Shown here one piece after another: positions 18,000 to 26,546 of a stretch of 64,000 nucleotides of DNA. Numbering within the stretch: position 1 is the stretch's first letter; the number at the start of each line of letters is the position of its first letter. The notes below the pieces were generated by a model. That model had not been told where the DNA came from and searched no databases. It was given only the letters and a program-made list of their open reading frames with translations. Where the stretch lies: assembly GCA_009712635.1 (NCBI GenBank), contig WASS01000015.1:806001-870000 (forward strand), written 5' to 3'. The DNA comes from Hungatella sp. (GTDB lineage Bacteria; Bacillota; Clostridia; Lachnospirales; Lachnospiraceae). A program made the position numbers and the translations under genes.

Positions 18000-18940
18000 G
18001 GCTGATTCTCCGGAAAATTCTTTTTAAGAAATTCTCTCCAGTCAAAGACTGCTTCAACAGAAGCAATTCCTACCTCGATCATGGAATCATCTGGTTCACT
18101 GGTAGTCAGCCCCTGCATCCACATACCCGGTCTGCTTAAAATATCCACCAGCTTTGAATCACTGCGGCCTGCGATACGCAGACACTCATAGGATACCCCT
18201 GCAATTACCGGAATGAGAATAATTCGGCTTAAAATCCGAAGTGGCAGAGTCTTTACCTGAATTACCATAAAAAATAAAATACTGATAATCATAACAATTA
18301 AAAGAAAACTGGTTCCGCAGCGCTTATGTTCTTTGGAGCTGTTCCTTACATTTTCCACATTCAGTTCCAGTCCGTGTTCCAGACAGTTAATACATTTATG
18401 TTCGGCCCCATGGTACATGAAGGTACGCCTGATATCTTCCATACGGGATACCAGCTTGATATAAGCTATAAAAATGCCAATCCGGATCACACCTTCTAAA
18501 ACAGCCATGATAGTCTGTGACTTTATAAAATGGTGAAATATATTCGCAAGAAACAGGGGAAGCACCATGAATATGCAGATTGCCATAATCACGGAAAATA
18601 CCATCACCATGCTCATAAGCGCTTTTTCCATCTTTTCACCAAAAACCCGCTCCAGCAGCTTTTCAAATTTAGAGGGCTCTGAATCTTGCTCATCGTCTTC
18701 AAAGAAACTGGCAGAAAAAGTAAGCGCTCTCATTCCCAGTATCATGGAGTCGGCAAAGCTAAAAATACCTCTGAAAAATGGAAGAGAAAACAGCTTTACT
18801 TTTTCTCCCATACTAATATACATATCTTTTTTTACTTCAATGGTTCCGTCCGGCTTTCGGACCGCTGTGGCATACTCATCCCTGTTTTTCATCATAACGC
18901 CTTCAATCACGGCCTGACCGCCGATTCCTGAATACTTCAT
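17996..18940 (-). CDS. DUF1385 membrane protein (YqhQ-like)
   Basis: A 314-residue protein that begins MKYSGIGGQAVIEGVMMKNRD, the family signature. It has three to four membrane segments (about residues 105-175 and 205-240) and a conserved His/Cys-rich loop (YHGAEHKCINCLEHG). The family is widespread in Firmicutes next to prmC/prfA; its function is not established. An AGAGAGGTGG ribosome site precedes the ATG. It overlaps prmC by four bases and follows the rpmE terminator, so it heads the DUF1385-prmC-prfA operon. Confidence 0.9.
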   Translation of the reverse strand: MKYSGIGGQAVIEGVMMKNRDEYATAVRKPDGTIEVKKDMYISMGEKVKLFSLPFFRGIFSFADSMILGMRALTFSASFFEDDEQDSEPSKFEKLLERVFGEKMEKALMSMVMVFSVIMAICIFMVLPLFLANIFHHFIKSQTIMAVLEGVIRIGIFIAYIKLVSRMEDIRRTFMYHGAEHKCINCLEHGLELNVENVRNSSKEHKRCGTSFLLIVMIISILFFMVIQVKTLPLRILSRIILIPVIAGVSYECLRIAGRSDSKLVDILSRPGMWMQGLTTSEPDDSMIEVGIASVEAVFDWREFLKKNFPENQP

Positions 18941-18987
18941 ACGCCAACCACCTCTCTGTAGGAAAATAGGTGCAACAAAATTCTAAT

Positions 18988-19036
18988 TTCAAAAAAGGTT
19001 GAGCTAAAGTGTTTCCACTAAACTCAACCTTTTCTT
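18988..19036 (-). terminator. Terminator after rpmE
   Basis: AAAAGGTTGAG and CTCAACCTTTTTT pair on the minus strand around an 18-base loop just after the rpmE stop. It separates rpmE from the DUF1385-prmC-prfA genes. Confidence 0.8.
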
Positions 19037-19046
19037 TGCTCCAAAC

Positions 19047-19253
19047 TTATTCAGCCTTAACGCCATATTTACGATTGAATTTATCAATACGTCCACGAGC
19101 GGAAGCAGCTTTCTGCTGACCGGTGTAGAATGAATGGCATTTAGAACAAACTTCTACGTGGATGTCTTCCTTTGTAGAACCAGTTACGAATTCATTACCA
19201 CAGTTGCAAACAACCTTTGCCTGGTAGTAATTTGGATGGATTCCTTCTTTCAT
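19047..19253 (-). CDS. rpmE: 50S ribosomal protein L31 (zinc-binding type)
   Basis: A 68-residue protein starting [11 protein letters not shown] at the ATG at 19251-19253, seven bases after AGGTG. An in-frame GTG at 19262 falls inside that ribosome site. Two CxxC-like pairs (VCNCGNEF and VCSKCHSF) make it the zinc-binding C+ form, used in zinc-replete cells. It lies between rho and the release-factor genes, the common Firmicutes order, and has its own terminator. Confidence 0.97.
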   Translation of the reverse strand: MKEGIHPNYYQAKVVCNCGNEFVTGSTKEDIHVEVCSKCHSFYTGQQKAASARGRIDKFNRKYGVKAE

Positions 19254-19387
19254 GATTTTCACCTCGCATACTCTGATTTCTATTAAATCGCGGTTCGTAA
19301 ACCGACTTTGTCTAATAAACAGCTTGTACAGTATATCATAGAAAATTTCTTAATGCAAGCTTTTATTTATATAAAAGATCATAGCTT

Positions 19388-21085
19388 TTAGAAAAACCGC
19401 ATCTTTTTGGACATCTCTACGAATTCACGGTTGTTCTTTGTTTTTGCAAACAGATCCAGAATCTTTTCTACTGCATCTTCTGGTTTTAATGTATTGGTCG
19501 CCTTACGTATAATATCAACGGCCTCTGCCTCTTCTCTGGTGAGCAGCAGATCGTCCCTTCTGGTTCCGGACTTTAAGATATCGATGGCAGGGAAGATCCT
19601 CTTCTCGGACAGCTTTCTGTCAAGCACCAGTTCCATGTTACCTGTACCTTTAAATTCCTCATAAATGACGTCGTCCATACGGCTTCCCGTATCCACAAGT
19701 GCTGTGGCAAGTACGGTAAGACTTCCGCCCTCTCTCATGTTTCGCGCTGCACCGAAAAAGCGTTTGGGCATATGAAGTGCGGCCGGATCAAGACCACCGG
19801 AAAGAGTCCTTCCACTTGGTGCAACCGTTAAGTTATATGCTCTTGCAAGGCGGGTTATGCTGTCTAACAGAATCACCACGTCTCTTCCATGTTCCACAAG
19901 ACGCTTGGCTCTCTCAATTACCATCTCTGACACCCGTTTGTGACGGTCAGGAAGTTCGTCAAACGTGGAATAAAGAACCTCTACATTATTTCCAACAATA
20001 GACTCCTTAATATCGGTAACCTCTTCCGGGCGCTCGTCAATGAGAAGGATCATAAGATGAATCTCAGGGTGATTGAGTGTGATTGCCTTGGCCACCTGCT
20101 TTAATAACGTGGTCTTACCTGCTTTTGGCGGAGATACAATCATGCCTCGCTGTCCCTTACCAATAGGAGCTAATAAATCCACCACTCTCATGGCAGTGGT
20201 ACTCTTTCCTCCATCCGTCTCCATATGAAGACGTTTATCCGGAAATATGGGAGTCATATTCTCAAAATTGGGACGGCGTTCTGCCATATTGGTAGGATAT
20301 CCGTTAATTTTCTTCACATATAACAGCGCTGCAAACTTTTCTGCGGCAGTCTTTACTCTGCGGCTGCCATGAATAATATCTCCGGTCTTCATGTTAAAGC
20401 GGCGGATTTGTGATGGCGCTACGTAAACATCATTCTCACCTGGAAGATAATTCTCGCACCGGATAAATCCAAATCCGTCCGGCATCACTTCCAGGATTCC
20501 ATGTGCATCAATACCGCTGTCAAGCTCCTGAAGCTCAGGACTCGGCTGAAAATCCATCTTGGGTTCTTCCGTCACATATTCCGGTCTTGACTCTGTTCTG
20601 ACTGGGGTTTCACTTCTGACAGGGGATTCACTCCTGACAGGTGCTTCGCTCCTGCCAGACATGTCATTCCTTACCATTCCTTCATTTCTTGCGGAATTCT
20701 CATATCGGTTATTGTTTTCAGAACCTGCTGTCCCTGCAGGACGGTATGGTCTCTGCTGTGTATCCTGACGATAAGTACGGACAACAGTTTTCTTTATATT
20801 ATTTTGAACCGGCGTAATCGGCTGCTCTCCTGCGGTCTGGGGCTGGGAAACGGGCGGTCTGCTCACTTCTTTCTCTGCCTGTTCGGTTACCTGCTCTTTG
20901 ACGGGTTCCCTGCTTTCTGCCACAACACTCCCTGCTACAACTGCAGAATCAGAAGCTTCTCCTTCCTTTTCACAGAGTATATTTATAATATCAGGCTTTC
21001 TCATGGAACTGTAGCCTTTTATCCCCTGGGCTTTGGCAAGCTCCTTTAACTCCGCTAACGGCAATGTCTGTAATTTTTCACGCAT
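19388..21085 (-). CDS. rho: Transcription termination factor Rho
   Basis: A 565-residue hexameric RNA helicase. Rho_N SAP-like domain at about residues 1-45 ([19 protein letters not shown]). A disordered 120-150-residue insertion follows, rich in Arg/Glu/Ser/Pro, with a hexapeptide repeat of the type R(S/T)E-x-PV (DNA about 20570-20665). Then come the S1-like RNA-binding domain and the ATPase with Walker [14 protein letters not shown] use the ATG at 21083-21085 with AAGGAG six bases upstream; that AAGGAG lies within codons 2-3 of the longer in-frame ORF beginning at 21100. E. coli Rho is about 419 residues, so the insertion makes it long, as in several Clostridia and Actinobacteria. Confidence 0.96.
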   Translation of the reverse strand: MREKLQTLPLAELKELAKAQGIKGYSSMRKPDIINILCEKEGEASDSAVVAGSVVAESREPVKEQVTEQAEKEVSRPPVSQPQTAGEQPITPVQNNIKKTVVRTYRQDTQQRPYRPAGTAGSENNNRYENSARNEGMVRNDMSGRSEAPVRSESPVRSETPVRTESRPEYVTEEPKMDFQPSPELQELDSGIDAHGILEVMPDGFGFIRCENYLPGENDVYVAPSQIRRFNMKTGDIIHGSRRVKTAAEKFAALLYVKKINGYPTNMAERRPNFENMTPIFPDKRLHMETDGGKSTTAMRVVDLLAPIGKGQRGMIVSPPKAGKTTLLKQVAKAITLNHPEIHLMILLIDERPEEVTDIKESIVGNNVEVLYSTFDELPDRHKRVSEMVIERAKRLVEHGRDVVILLDSITRLARAYNLTVAPSGRTLSGGLDPAALHMPKRFFGAARNMREGGSLTVLATALVDTGSRMDDVIYEEFKGTGNMELVLDRKLSEKRIFPAIDILKSGTRRDDLLLTREEAEAVDIIRKATNTLKPEDAVEKILDLFAKTKNNREFVEMSKKMRFF

Positions 21086-21138
21086 ATTAATCTCCTTCAT
21101 GATTCCTAATACCAGTTGTTTCGTAATCTTGGGAATGA

Positions 21139-21184
21139 TTTACGATAGAATATCGTAAACAGACGACCGGAATATACTTCCGGT
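21139..21184 (-). promoter_or_regulatory. Paired hairpins in the rho leader
   Basis: Two adjacent inverted repeats lie 54-100 bp upstream of the rho start: TTTACGATA-GAA-TATCGTAAA (21139-21159) and ACCGGAA-TATAC-TTCCGGT (21166-21184). Neither has a T tract, so they are not simple terminators. A TATAAT on the minus strand near 21220 would put both inside the 5' untranslated leader. Autoregulation of rho is known in other bacteria; a role here is inferred. Confidence 0.4.
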
Positions 21185-21249
21185 CCTAATCATGTTGAAT
21201 CAGGTCGTACGATATGCCTATTATATACCTTAATATATAAAAAGAAAAG

Positions 21250-22566
21250 TTATTTTTTCAGAAAGCTTAAGTGTTCCCCGATTTTCTTCTCATAACCGTT
21301 TTCCGTAGGCCGGTAAAATTCCGTCCCTACCAGTCCATCCGGCAGATATTGCTGATCCACATAGTGGTTTTCGAAATCATGAGCATAGAGATACCCCTGT
21401 CCGTGACCAAGTTTTGCTGAGCCTTTATAATGGGAATCCTGTAAATGCACCGGTATCGGCATGGTCTTTTGGTTTCGCACCGCATCCTGTGCCTCAAATA
21501 CTGCCACACATGCCGCATTGCTTTTGGGGGCAGACGCAACATAGGTAACTGCCTGGGATAAAATAATCTGGGCTTCCGGAAGTCCGATCCGTTCCACAGC
21601 CTGTGCAGCCGCTACCGCCACCACAAGCGCCTGGGGATCTGCATTCCCCACGTCCTCTGACGCACAAATCATAATTCTTCTGGCAATAAACTTAATATCT
21701 TCTCCTGCGTAAAGCATTCTTGCAAGATAATAAACAGCGGCATCAGGGTCTGTTCCCCTCATGCTCTTAATAAATGCAGATATGGTATCGTAGTGGTTAT
21801 CTCCGTCTTTATCATATCGGACCGCACGTTTCTGAATGCATTCCTGAGCTACTTCCATATCAATATGGATTATACCATCCTGGGCGCGTTCAGTCGTCAT
21901 AATACCAAGTTCCACTGCATTCAGGGCAGCTCTGGCATCGCCGTTTGCCACATCTGCCAGAAAATCTTCCGCATCCGGGTCAATCACTGCATTATAAGCG
22001 CCCATTCCCTTCTCTTTATCATAAACAGCGCGGTGAATCAGTGTCTTTATATCTTCTTTTTCCAATGTTTTCAGTTCAAATACACGGGAACGGGAAAGAA
22101 GCGCACCATTCACCTCAAAATATGGGTTTTCCGTAGTTGCGCCGATTAATATTAATGTTCCGTCCTCTACAAATGGCAGGAGATAATCCTGCTGCCCCTT
22201 ATTAAACCTGTGAATCTCATCTACAAAAAGAATGGTTTTCTTTCCGTACATCCCAAGAGAATCCCTGGCTTCTTTCACGATTTCTTCCATATCTTTTTTT
22301 CCCGCCACAGTCGCATTCAGCTGTTTAAAATCCGCACTGGTTGTATTGGCAATGACTCTGGCAAGAGTGGTTTTCCCAGTTCCCGGAGGTCCGTAAAATA
22401 TCACTGATCCAAGCTTATCCGCTTTAATCGCCCGGTAAAGAAGCTTATCTTTTCCAATAATATGCTGCTGACCCACCACCTCTTCCAGGGTGGATGGGCG
22501 AAGCCTGGAAGCAAGAGGGGATTCTTTTTCCATCGTATTTTTTCTCATATAATCAAATAAATCCAT
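21250..22566 (-). CDS. rarA: Replication-associated recombination protein A
   Basis: A 438-residue AAA+ ATPase of the RarA/MgsA/WRNIP1 family, acting at stalled replication forks with SSB and RecA. Walker A is [15 protein letters not shown] (about residues 60-74) and Walker B is [13 protein letters not shown]. Sensor 1 is [12 protein letters not shown]. The C-terminal tetramerisation region includes [21 protein letters not shown]. The N-terminus ([22 protein letters not shown]) is family-typical. Its promoter carries a GAAC-N4-GTTC LexA-like box, which suggests SOS control. Confidence 0.94.
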   Translation of the reverse strand: MDLFDYMRKNTMEKESPLASRLRPSTLEEVVGQQHIIGKDKLLYRAIKADKLGSVIFYGPPGTGKTTLARVIANTTSADFKQLNATVAGKKDMEEIVKEARDSLGMYGKKTILFVDEIHRFNKGQQDYLLPFVEDGTLILIGATTENPYFEVNGALLSRSRVFELKTLEKEDIKTLIHRAVYDKEKGMGAYNAVIDPDAEDFLADVANGDARAALNAVELGIMTTERAQDGIIHIDMEVAQECIQKRAVRYDKDGDNHYDTISAFIKSMRGTDPDAAVYYLARMLYAGEDIKFIARRIMICASEDVGNADPQALVVAVAAAQAVERIGLPEAQIILSQAVTYVASAPKSNAACVAVFEAQDAVRNQKTMPIPVHLQDSHYKGSAKLGHGQGYLYAHDFENHYVDQQYLPDGLVGTEFYRPTENGYEKKIGEHLSFLKK

Positions 22567-22636
22567 TTCCTATTCCTCCATACGTTGTGCCGTATTCAGT
22601 CAGATAAACAGAGCTTATTCTAATCTCTTTTCCTTT

Positions 22637-22665
22637 ATTATGGGCAGTATGGCTCCTTTTGTCAA
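22637..22665 (-). promoter_or_regulatory. Sigma-A promoter of rarA
   Basis: On the minus strand TTGACA (plus 22660-22665), a 17-bp spacer and CATAAT (plus 22637-22642), about 70 bp before the rarA ATG. Confidence 0.75.
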
Positions 22666-22678
22666 GAACATTTGTTCT
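22665..22678. promoter_or_regulatory. LexA (SOS) box
   Basis: AGAACATTTGTTCT, read from the rarA side as GAAC-AAAT-GTTC, fits the Gram-positive LexA/DinR pattern GAACRNRYGTTC with perfect arms. It abuts the -35 hexamer of rarA. LexA repression is inferred from the motif. Confidence 0.65.
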
Positions 22679-22771
22679 CCGTATATTTATTGCATTCAAT
22701 TTCATTTTAATTGAGCGCAAAATGTGTTACTCTCCAATTGTAGCAAAAAATTTTCTTTTATAGGAGGGTAT

Positions 22772-23890
22772 ATGAGTACAAAAAACAGCAATACAACAAG
22801 TATTATGTCTGAAGAGACAGGTCTTATGAATGAGACCACCCCGCAAAAAGCAAGCGGTCCTTCTTCCATCCGTAATATCTCTTCCAGGGAACTGGTCAGG
22901 GAAATCCGTATCGGCTGGAATTTAGGAAACACCCTGGATGCAACAGACGGTTACGGCCTTTCTTCCGAAACCTCATGGGGCAATCCAAAAACAAATAAAG
23001 CCATGATTGATAAAATCAAGGCAGGTGGCTTTAATACTTTAAGAGTTCCAACTACCTGGGAAAAGCACCTTGGACCTGCGCCTAATTACACCATTGATCC
23101 TGCATGGCTTAACAGGGTTGTGGAGGTTGTGGATTATGGCATCCAGAACAATATGTTTGTTATTTTAAACCTTCATCATGAGGAATGGCATTTTCCGTCC
23201 TACGCAAATGAAGCTGCTGCCACCAGGATTCTTACAAAGGTTTGGGCACAGATTGCGGAAAGATTTAAAAATTATGATGAGCATCTGATCTTTGAAGGTC
23301 TCAATGAACCACGGCAAAAAGGTACGTCAGACGAATGGAACGGCGGCAATAGAGAAGGCCAGGATGTCGTCAACCGTTTCAATGCTGCTTTTATAAGGAC
23401 TATTCGCAGTTCCGGCGGCAACAACCCTTTCAGACATCTGATGATACCGCCTTATGCTGCTACTTCTTCCACAAATGCCTGGGATAACTTTGTTATACCA
23501 AACGATAACAAAATCATTATCTCCATACACGCTTATACTCCTTATGACTTTGCCCTGAACATTACCGGAACTCCGGAGTGGCGCCCTGATAACCAGGCAG
23601 ATACTGGAGCCATAACCTATCTGATGGACAGTATTGAACGCTATTTCATTTCCAAAGGTTATCCGGTTATCCTTGGTGAATTTGGCGCAATGAATAAAAA
23701 TAATTTAAAACAGCGTGCCGATTGGGCATATTACTATGTAAAATCAGCCAGAGCAAAAGGGATCCCCTGCATCTGGTGGGATAATGGTGCGGTAAGTGGA
23801 GACGGGGAACTGTTTGGTCTGCTGGACAGAAATAATTGCAGTTTTTATTACCCTGATATTGTAAATGCCATGATGAAAGGGATTCAGTAA
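22772..23890 (+). CDS. GH5 family endo-beta-glucanase, no signal peptide
   Basis: A 372-residue single-domain glycoside hydrolase. It contains IRIGWNLGNTLDA (residues 46-56), a LNLHHEEWH loop, the acid/base Glu179 in FEGLNEPR, the SIHAYTPYDF strand and the nucleophile Glu303 in VILGEFGAM. The fold and motifs fit GH5 (subfamilies 2 and 4 act on cellulose and xyloglucan). The ATG at 22772 has TAGGAGGGTAT before it. The first 35 residues are polar (Ser/Thr/Glu), with no hydrophobic core. The alternative in-frame start at 22724 has no ribosome site and gives no clear signal peptide either, so the enzyme appears cytoplasmic, acting on imported oligosaccharides or released otherwise. No dockerin or carbohydrate-binding module. 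Confidence 0.88.
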   Translation: MSTKNSNTTSIMSEETGLMNETTPQKASGPSSIRNISSRELVREIRIGWNLGNTLDATDGYGLSSETSWGNPKTNKAMIDKIKAGGFNTLRVPTTWEKHLGPAPNYTIDPAWLNRVVEVVDYGIQNNMFVILNLHHEEWHFPSYANEAAATRILTKVWAQIAERFKNYDEHLIFEGLNEPRQKGTSDEWNGGNREGQDVVNRFNAAFIRTIRSSGGNNPFRHLMIPPYAATSSTNAWDNFVIPNDNKIIISIHAYTPYDFALNITGTPEWRPDNQADTGAITYLMDSIERYFISKGYPVILGEFGAMNKNNLKQRADWAYYYVKSARAKGIPCIWWDNGAVSGDGELFGLLDRNNCSFYYPDIVNAMMKGIQ

Positions 23891-23903
23891 ATCAGTCTGA
23901 TCA

Positions 23904-23955
23904 AAGGAGCGATTGCTCCATAGGTGATTAATCACTTATGGAGCAATCGCTCCTC
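23904..23955. terminator. Long hairpin terminator after the GH5 gene
   Basis: GGAGCGATTGCTCCATA and TATGGAGCAATCGCTCC form a near-perfect 17-bp outer stem, with an inner GTGATTAATCAC palindrome. That is about 48 bases in all, 13 bp after the GH5 stop. No clear T tract follows on the plus strand (CTCTCCTGTTTAAA). It lies between convergent genes. Confidence 0.55.
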
Positions 23956-23977
23956 TCCTGTTTAAAAAGTCTTCTGA

Positions 23978-24337
23978 TTAAACGAACCGACCCGGAATAT
24001 AACCAGCCTTTTTTACAATATCTCTCATCTCTTCGTCTGTTAATCTTTCTTTCATATAAACAACAACCTGTTTTTTTTCTAAATCTGCAGCGGCATAGAG
24101 TCCATCAAGACTGTTAAATGCATTTTCCACCTTTTTTCTGCAGTTGGCGCAGGTCATTCCATCTACCCGAAGAGTCGCAGAATAAGGATAATTGGATTTA
24201 TTCGTGTCTGCAGCTTTCACCTTCTTTACTACTTCACTGCTACTGCCGCAACAGCCCTGTTTTGTCCTTTTAATGGAACTTTTCAATCCGAAATAACAGA
24301 TCACGATTAAAACCGCACAAATGACAGCTGTTGACAT
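23978..24337 (-). CDS. Membrane-anchored heavy-metal-associated (HMA) protein
   Basis: A 119-residue protein. One N-terminal membrane helix (residues 3-18) is followed by a KQGCCGSSSEVVKK linker with a Cys pair. A C-terminal HMA ferredoxin-like domain (about residues 50-119) has the metal site GMTCANCRKK. The CCG motif plus GMTCANC suggests copper or other soft-metal binding at the inner face of the membrane. It stands alone, with no P-type ATPase beside it. FeoB-associated and copper-chaperone annotations are both seen for similar proteins; the exact role is not determined. Confidence 0.8.
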   Translation of the reverse strand: MSTAVICAVLIVICYFGLKSSIKRTKQGCCGSSSEVVKKVKAADTNKSNYPYSATLRVDGMTCANCRKKVENAFNSLDGLYAAADLEKKQVVVYMKERLTDEEMRDIVKKAGYIPGRFV

Positions 24338-24456
24338 GGTAACTCCTCCTTTGTTATGTAATGGACATTTCTGTTCTAAGTATATTATATAACGAAAACA
24401 CTAGCATGGAAGAGGTTTTAATGATACTATTTTTCATTATCCATGATAAAGCATGA

Positions 24457-24675
24457 TTAATCAATTGATAATTCATCCGCTGTAACAAAGGTATAACCCT
24501 GTTTGGTTAATATATCAATTGCCTCCAGCGCAGCTTCTACTGAGGTTGGGAACACATCGTGAAGTAGAATGATATCCCCCGGTTCCACATGTTTTACGAT
24601 GTGACGGACAATCTTTTTTGTGTTCTGGGTTTTCCAGTCCAGTGTATCCTCATTGGATTTACCTTGAAAATCAAT
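24457..24675 (-). pseudogene. C-terminal remnant of a NodB polysaccharide deacetylase
   Basis: After the stop of the upstream 106-residue ORF, the same frame continues for 72 codons to a TAA at 24457-24459. It encodes the C-terminal signature of polysaccharide deacetylases (family 4): an SNEDTLDW strand, an EPGDIILLHD segment and a final KQGYTFVTADELS. The N-terminal half with the metal-binding DxH is absent and no start codon or ribosome site is visible. I read it as a decayed, 5'-truncated deacetylase gene. Confidence 0.7.
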
Positions 24676-24996
24676 TTATTCTGCATTCACCCATTTTCCA
24701 TATCTGAGTATCAGTCTGTTTAATTGTCCGATTATCCAGCTGAAAAAAACAAAAATAACAAGCCAGGGTAAGAATGTACTTCCTAAAAACCGGATATCAA
24801 CCGATTCCGTTGCCTTATAGGCGAGGAACACGCTGAAAAAATCTATTAAAATATAGAGAATTTTCCACGGAAGACTGAGTTTGATTCTGCACCCGCATTT
24901 ATCACAAGGCAGATCATGAAAGAATGGTTGTGGCATTCTGAACGAATAGCCCACTATATACTGATGTTTGCATGATGCGGTTTCATTATTTTCCAA
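24676..24996 (-). CDS. Small membrane protein with N-terminal CxxC
   Basis: A 106-residue protein that I do not recognise. A TTG start at 24994-24996 is nine bases after AGAGGT. A His/Cys-rich head includes CDKCGCRIKL at about residues 31-40, a zinc-ribbon-like element. Two hydrophobic helices (about residues 43-62 and 70-92) and an Arg/Lys-rich tail follow. It is immediately upstream of the deacetylase remnant, in the same frame, so it may have replaced the 5' part of that gene. Expression is uncertain. Confidence 0.5.
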   Translation of the reverse strand: MENNETASCKHQYIVGYSFRMPQPFFHDLPCDKCGCRIKLSLPWKILYILIDFFSVFLAYKATESVDIRFLGSTFLPWLVIFVFFSWIIGQLNRLILRYGKWVNAE

Positions 24997-25067
24997 GCTT
25001 ACATTACCTCTCTACTTATTATTTTTGTATCTCATTACTATTTAGTAATATTTATACTTAATTTATA

Positions 25068-25829
25068 TCAAAGCCATACAGCCCAATCTCCATAATCGTA
25101 GGTACCGCTGCCATGATGCAGCCTTCCCTCCGCTTTCAGCTGAGAAAATGCATCTCTCATACGGCTTACTATTTCCGGCTGAATATCCAGGCTATGATGC
25201 GCTGGAAATATCTTTTTTACCGGCAGTGCTGCTATCTTTTCAAGTGATGCCAGATATGCCTGTGGATCGGTGGAAGGATAGTAAGCAAACAGCGTGTCCT
25301 TATAAACCAGGTCACCGGTAAATAAATATCCCCGATCCGCTTCCCAAAAGCAAATATGCCCCGGAGAATGTCCCGGTGTATGTAACACAGTGATCTTCCG
25401 CCCGCCCAGGTCGATGGTATCACCATCTTTTAATACCCGTGTTGGCACACCCTGAAAAAACTGGTAAGTATTCACTTGATACCCTTCCGGTAAATCACAC
25501 CGGTCTGTGACCATACTCCGAATCGTCTCCATTGACAGGGGAAAACCGCCAGTCAGCCAGTCAAGTTCCGCCTCATGGGCATAAAAATCCGGGTAATACT
25601 GGTGCCCGCCAATATGATCCCAGTGGATATGTGTTGCCACTGCAGTGATCCGTTTGTCTGTCAGTTTCTTTACTTCTTCTGAAATATCGCAGATACCAAG
25701 TCCGGTATCAATGAGCAAACACCGTTCTTTTCCTTCAAGCAGATAGCAGTGGGTTTCCTCCCAATGGCGGTATTCACTGACAATGTGTGTATCTGCATCA
25801 ATTTGTTCCAGTGTAAACCATTTCTCCAT
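25068..25829 (-). CDS. MBL-fold metallo-hydrolase
   Basis: A 253-residue metallo-beta-lactamase-fold protein. The metal motif THIHWDHIGGH (HxHxDH) lies near residues 66-76, with further ligands in HTPGHSPGHI, FTGDLVY and PAHHSLD. Such proteins include glyoxalase II-like thioesterases and lactonases, so the substrate is open. I use the ATG at 25827-25829 (seven bases after AAAGGAGT) over a GTG one codon upstream. No operon partner is evident. Confidence 0.87.
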   Translation of the reverse strand: MEKWFTLEQIDADTHIVSEYRHWEETHCYLLEGKERCLLIDTGLGICDISEEVKKLTDKRITAVATHIHWDHIGGHQYYPDFYAHEAELDWLTGGFPLSMETIRSMVTDRCDLPEGYQVNTYQFFQGVPTRVLKDGDTIDLGGRKITVLHTPGHSPGHICFWEADRGYLFTGDLVYKDTLFAYYPSTDPQAYLASLEKIAALPVKKIFPAHHSLDIQPEIVSRMRDAFSQLKAEGRLHHGSGTYDYGDWAVWL

Positions 25830-25897
25830 CACAATTACTCCTTTATGCTTTGTAGACCATCTTAATATATTGATACAGGGTTTCAGTCCTTATGTAA

Positions 25898-26017
25898 TTA
25901 CAACTCCAGACTTGCTTCAACCGAAAACCAGAATAAGGCTTCCCTTATAAACTTCCTATCGACTTCACTTCTTGGATCCTCATAAAACTCGAGAATAGGA
26001 AATTGATTTTTATTCAT
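25898..26017 (-). CDS. Short ORF of unknown function
   Basis: An ATG at 26015-26017 with a GGAG site eight bases upstream opens a 39-codon frame (starts MNKNQFPILEFYEDPRSEV, ends ASLEL). I do not recognise it. The QFPILEF start faintly recalls the first residues of some nucleoside phosphorylases, so it could be the remnant of a longer gene. The composition looks coding, but the evidence is only a start, a ribosome site and length. Confidence 0.35.
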   Translation of the reverse strand: MNKNQFPILEFYEDPRSEVDRKFIREALFWFSVEASLEL

Positions 26018-26117
26018 AATTTTACTCCAATCTCTGAATTGAATTTTTATCGTTTAAATTTATATAAGTAGAATACCACCATACTTACATGCTATCAATC
26101 TTTAATTCTCAATTCTC

Positions 26118-26146
26118 TTGACATGCCTTGGTATTCTAGGTATAGT
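26118..26146 (+). promoter_or_regulatory. Promoter of the padR operon
   Basis: A perfect TTGACA (26118-26123), a 17-bp spacer and TATAGT (26141-26146), about 68 bp before the PadR start. Confidence 0.8.
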
Positions 26147-26160
26147 ATTAATATACTTAG
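26136..26160. promoter_or_regulatory. Candidate PadR operator
   Basis: An imperfect 25-bp palindrome, CTAGGTATA then about seven bases then TATACTTAG, covers the -10 hexamer. Position and symmetry fit autorepression by the downstream PadR protein. Confidence 0.45.
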
Positions 26161-26213
26161 ATAATCTATGTATCAAATCAACAACAGTCACAAAAATGAA
26201 AGGAGACCATTCT

Positions 26214-26546
26214 ATGGATAAACGGTATATGGCCCTGGGAACCTCCATGCTGGTTCTGAAACTTTTAAATAATCAAAGCATGTACGGATATCAGATCATA
26301 CGTGAACTGGAACAACAGAGCCGTGATGTCTTTAAACTGCAGGAAGGCACACTTTATCCAATTCTGCACACTCTGGAACAGCAGGGGGCCGTCACCAGTT
26401 ATCAGCAAACGGCAGACAATGGGCGGTTGCGTAAATATTACGCAATTACCACTCACGGTCAGAAATTACTGGACGAGAAATTAAAAGAGTGGGAAGTCTA
26501 TCAGACCGCCATCAACCAGGTAATTGGAGGTGTTCTGTTTGAATAA
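26214..26546 (+). CDS. PadR family transcriptional regulator
   Basis: A 110-residue winged-helix regulator (MDKRYMALGTSMLVLKLL, then the family motif MYGYQIIRELEQ and EGTLYPILHTLEQQG). The C-terminal dimerisation helix is short, as in subfamily 2 PadR. I start it at 26214, where AAAGGAGACC lies upstream; the in-frame start at 26118 falls on the promoter. Its end overlaps the next gene by eight bases, so the pair is translationally coupled. PadR proteins of this type control a neighbouring membrane protein gene. Confidence 0.92.
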   Translation: MDKRYMALGTSMLVLKLLNNQSMYGYQIIRELEQQSRDVFKLQEGTLYPILHTLEQQGAVTSYQQTADNGRLRKYYAITTHGQKLLDEKLKEWEVYQTAINQVIGGVLFE

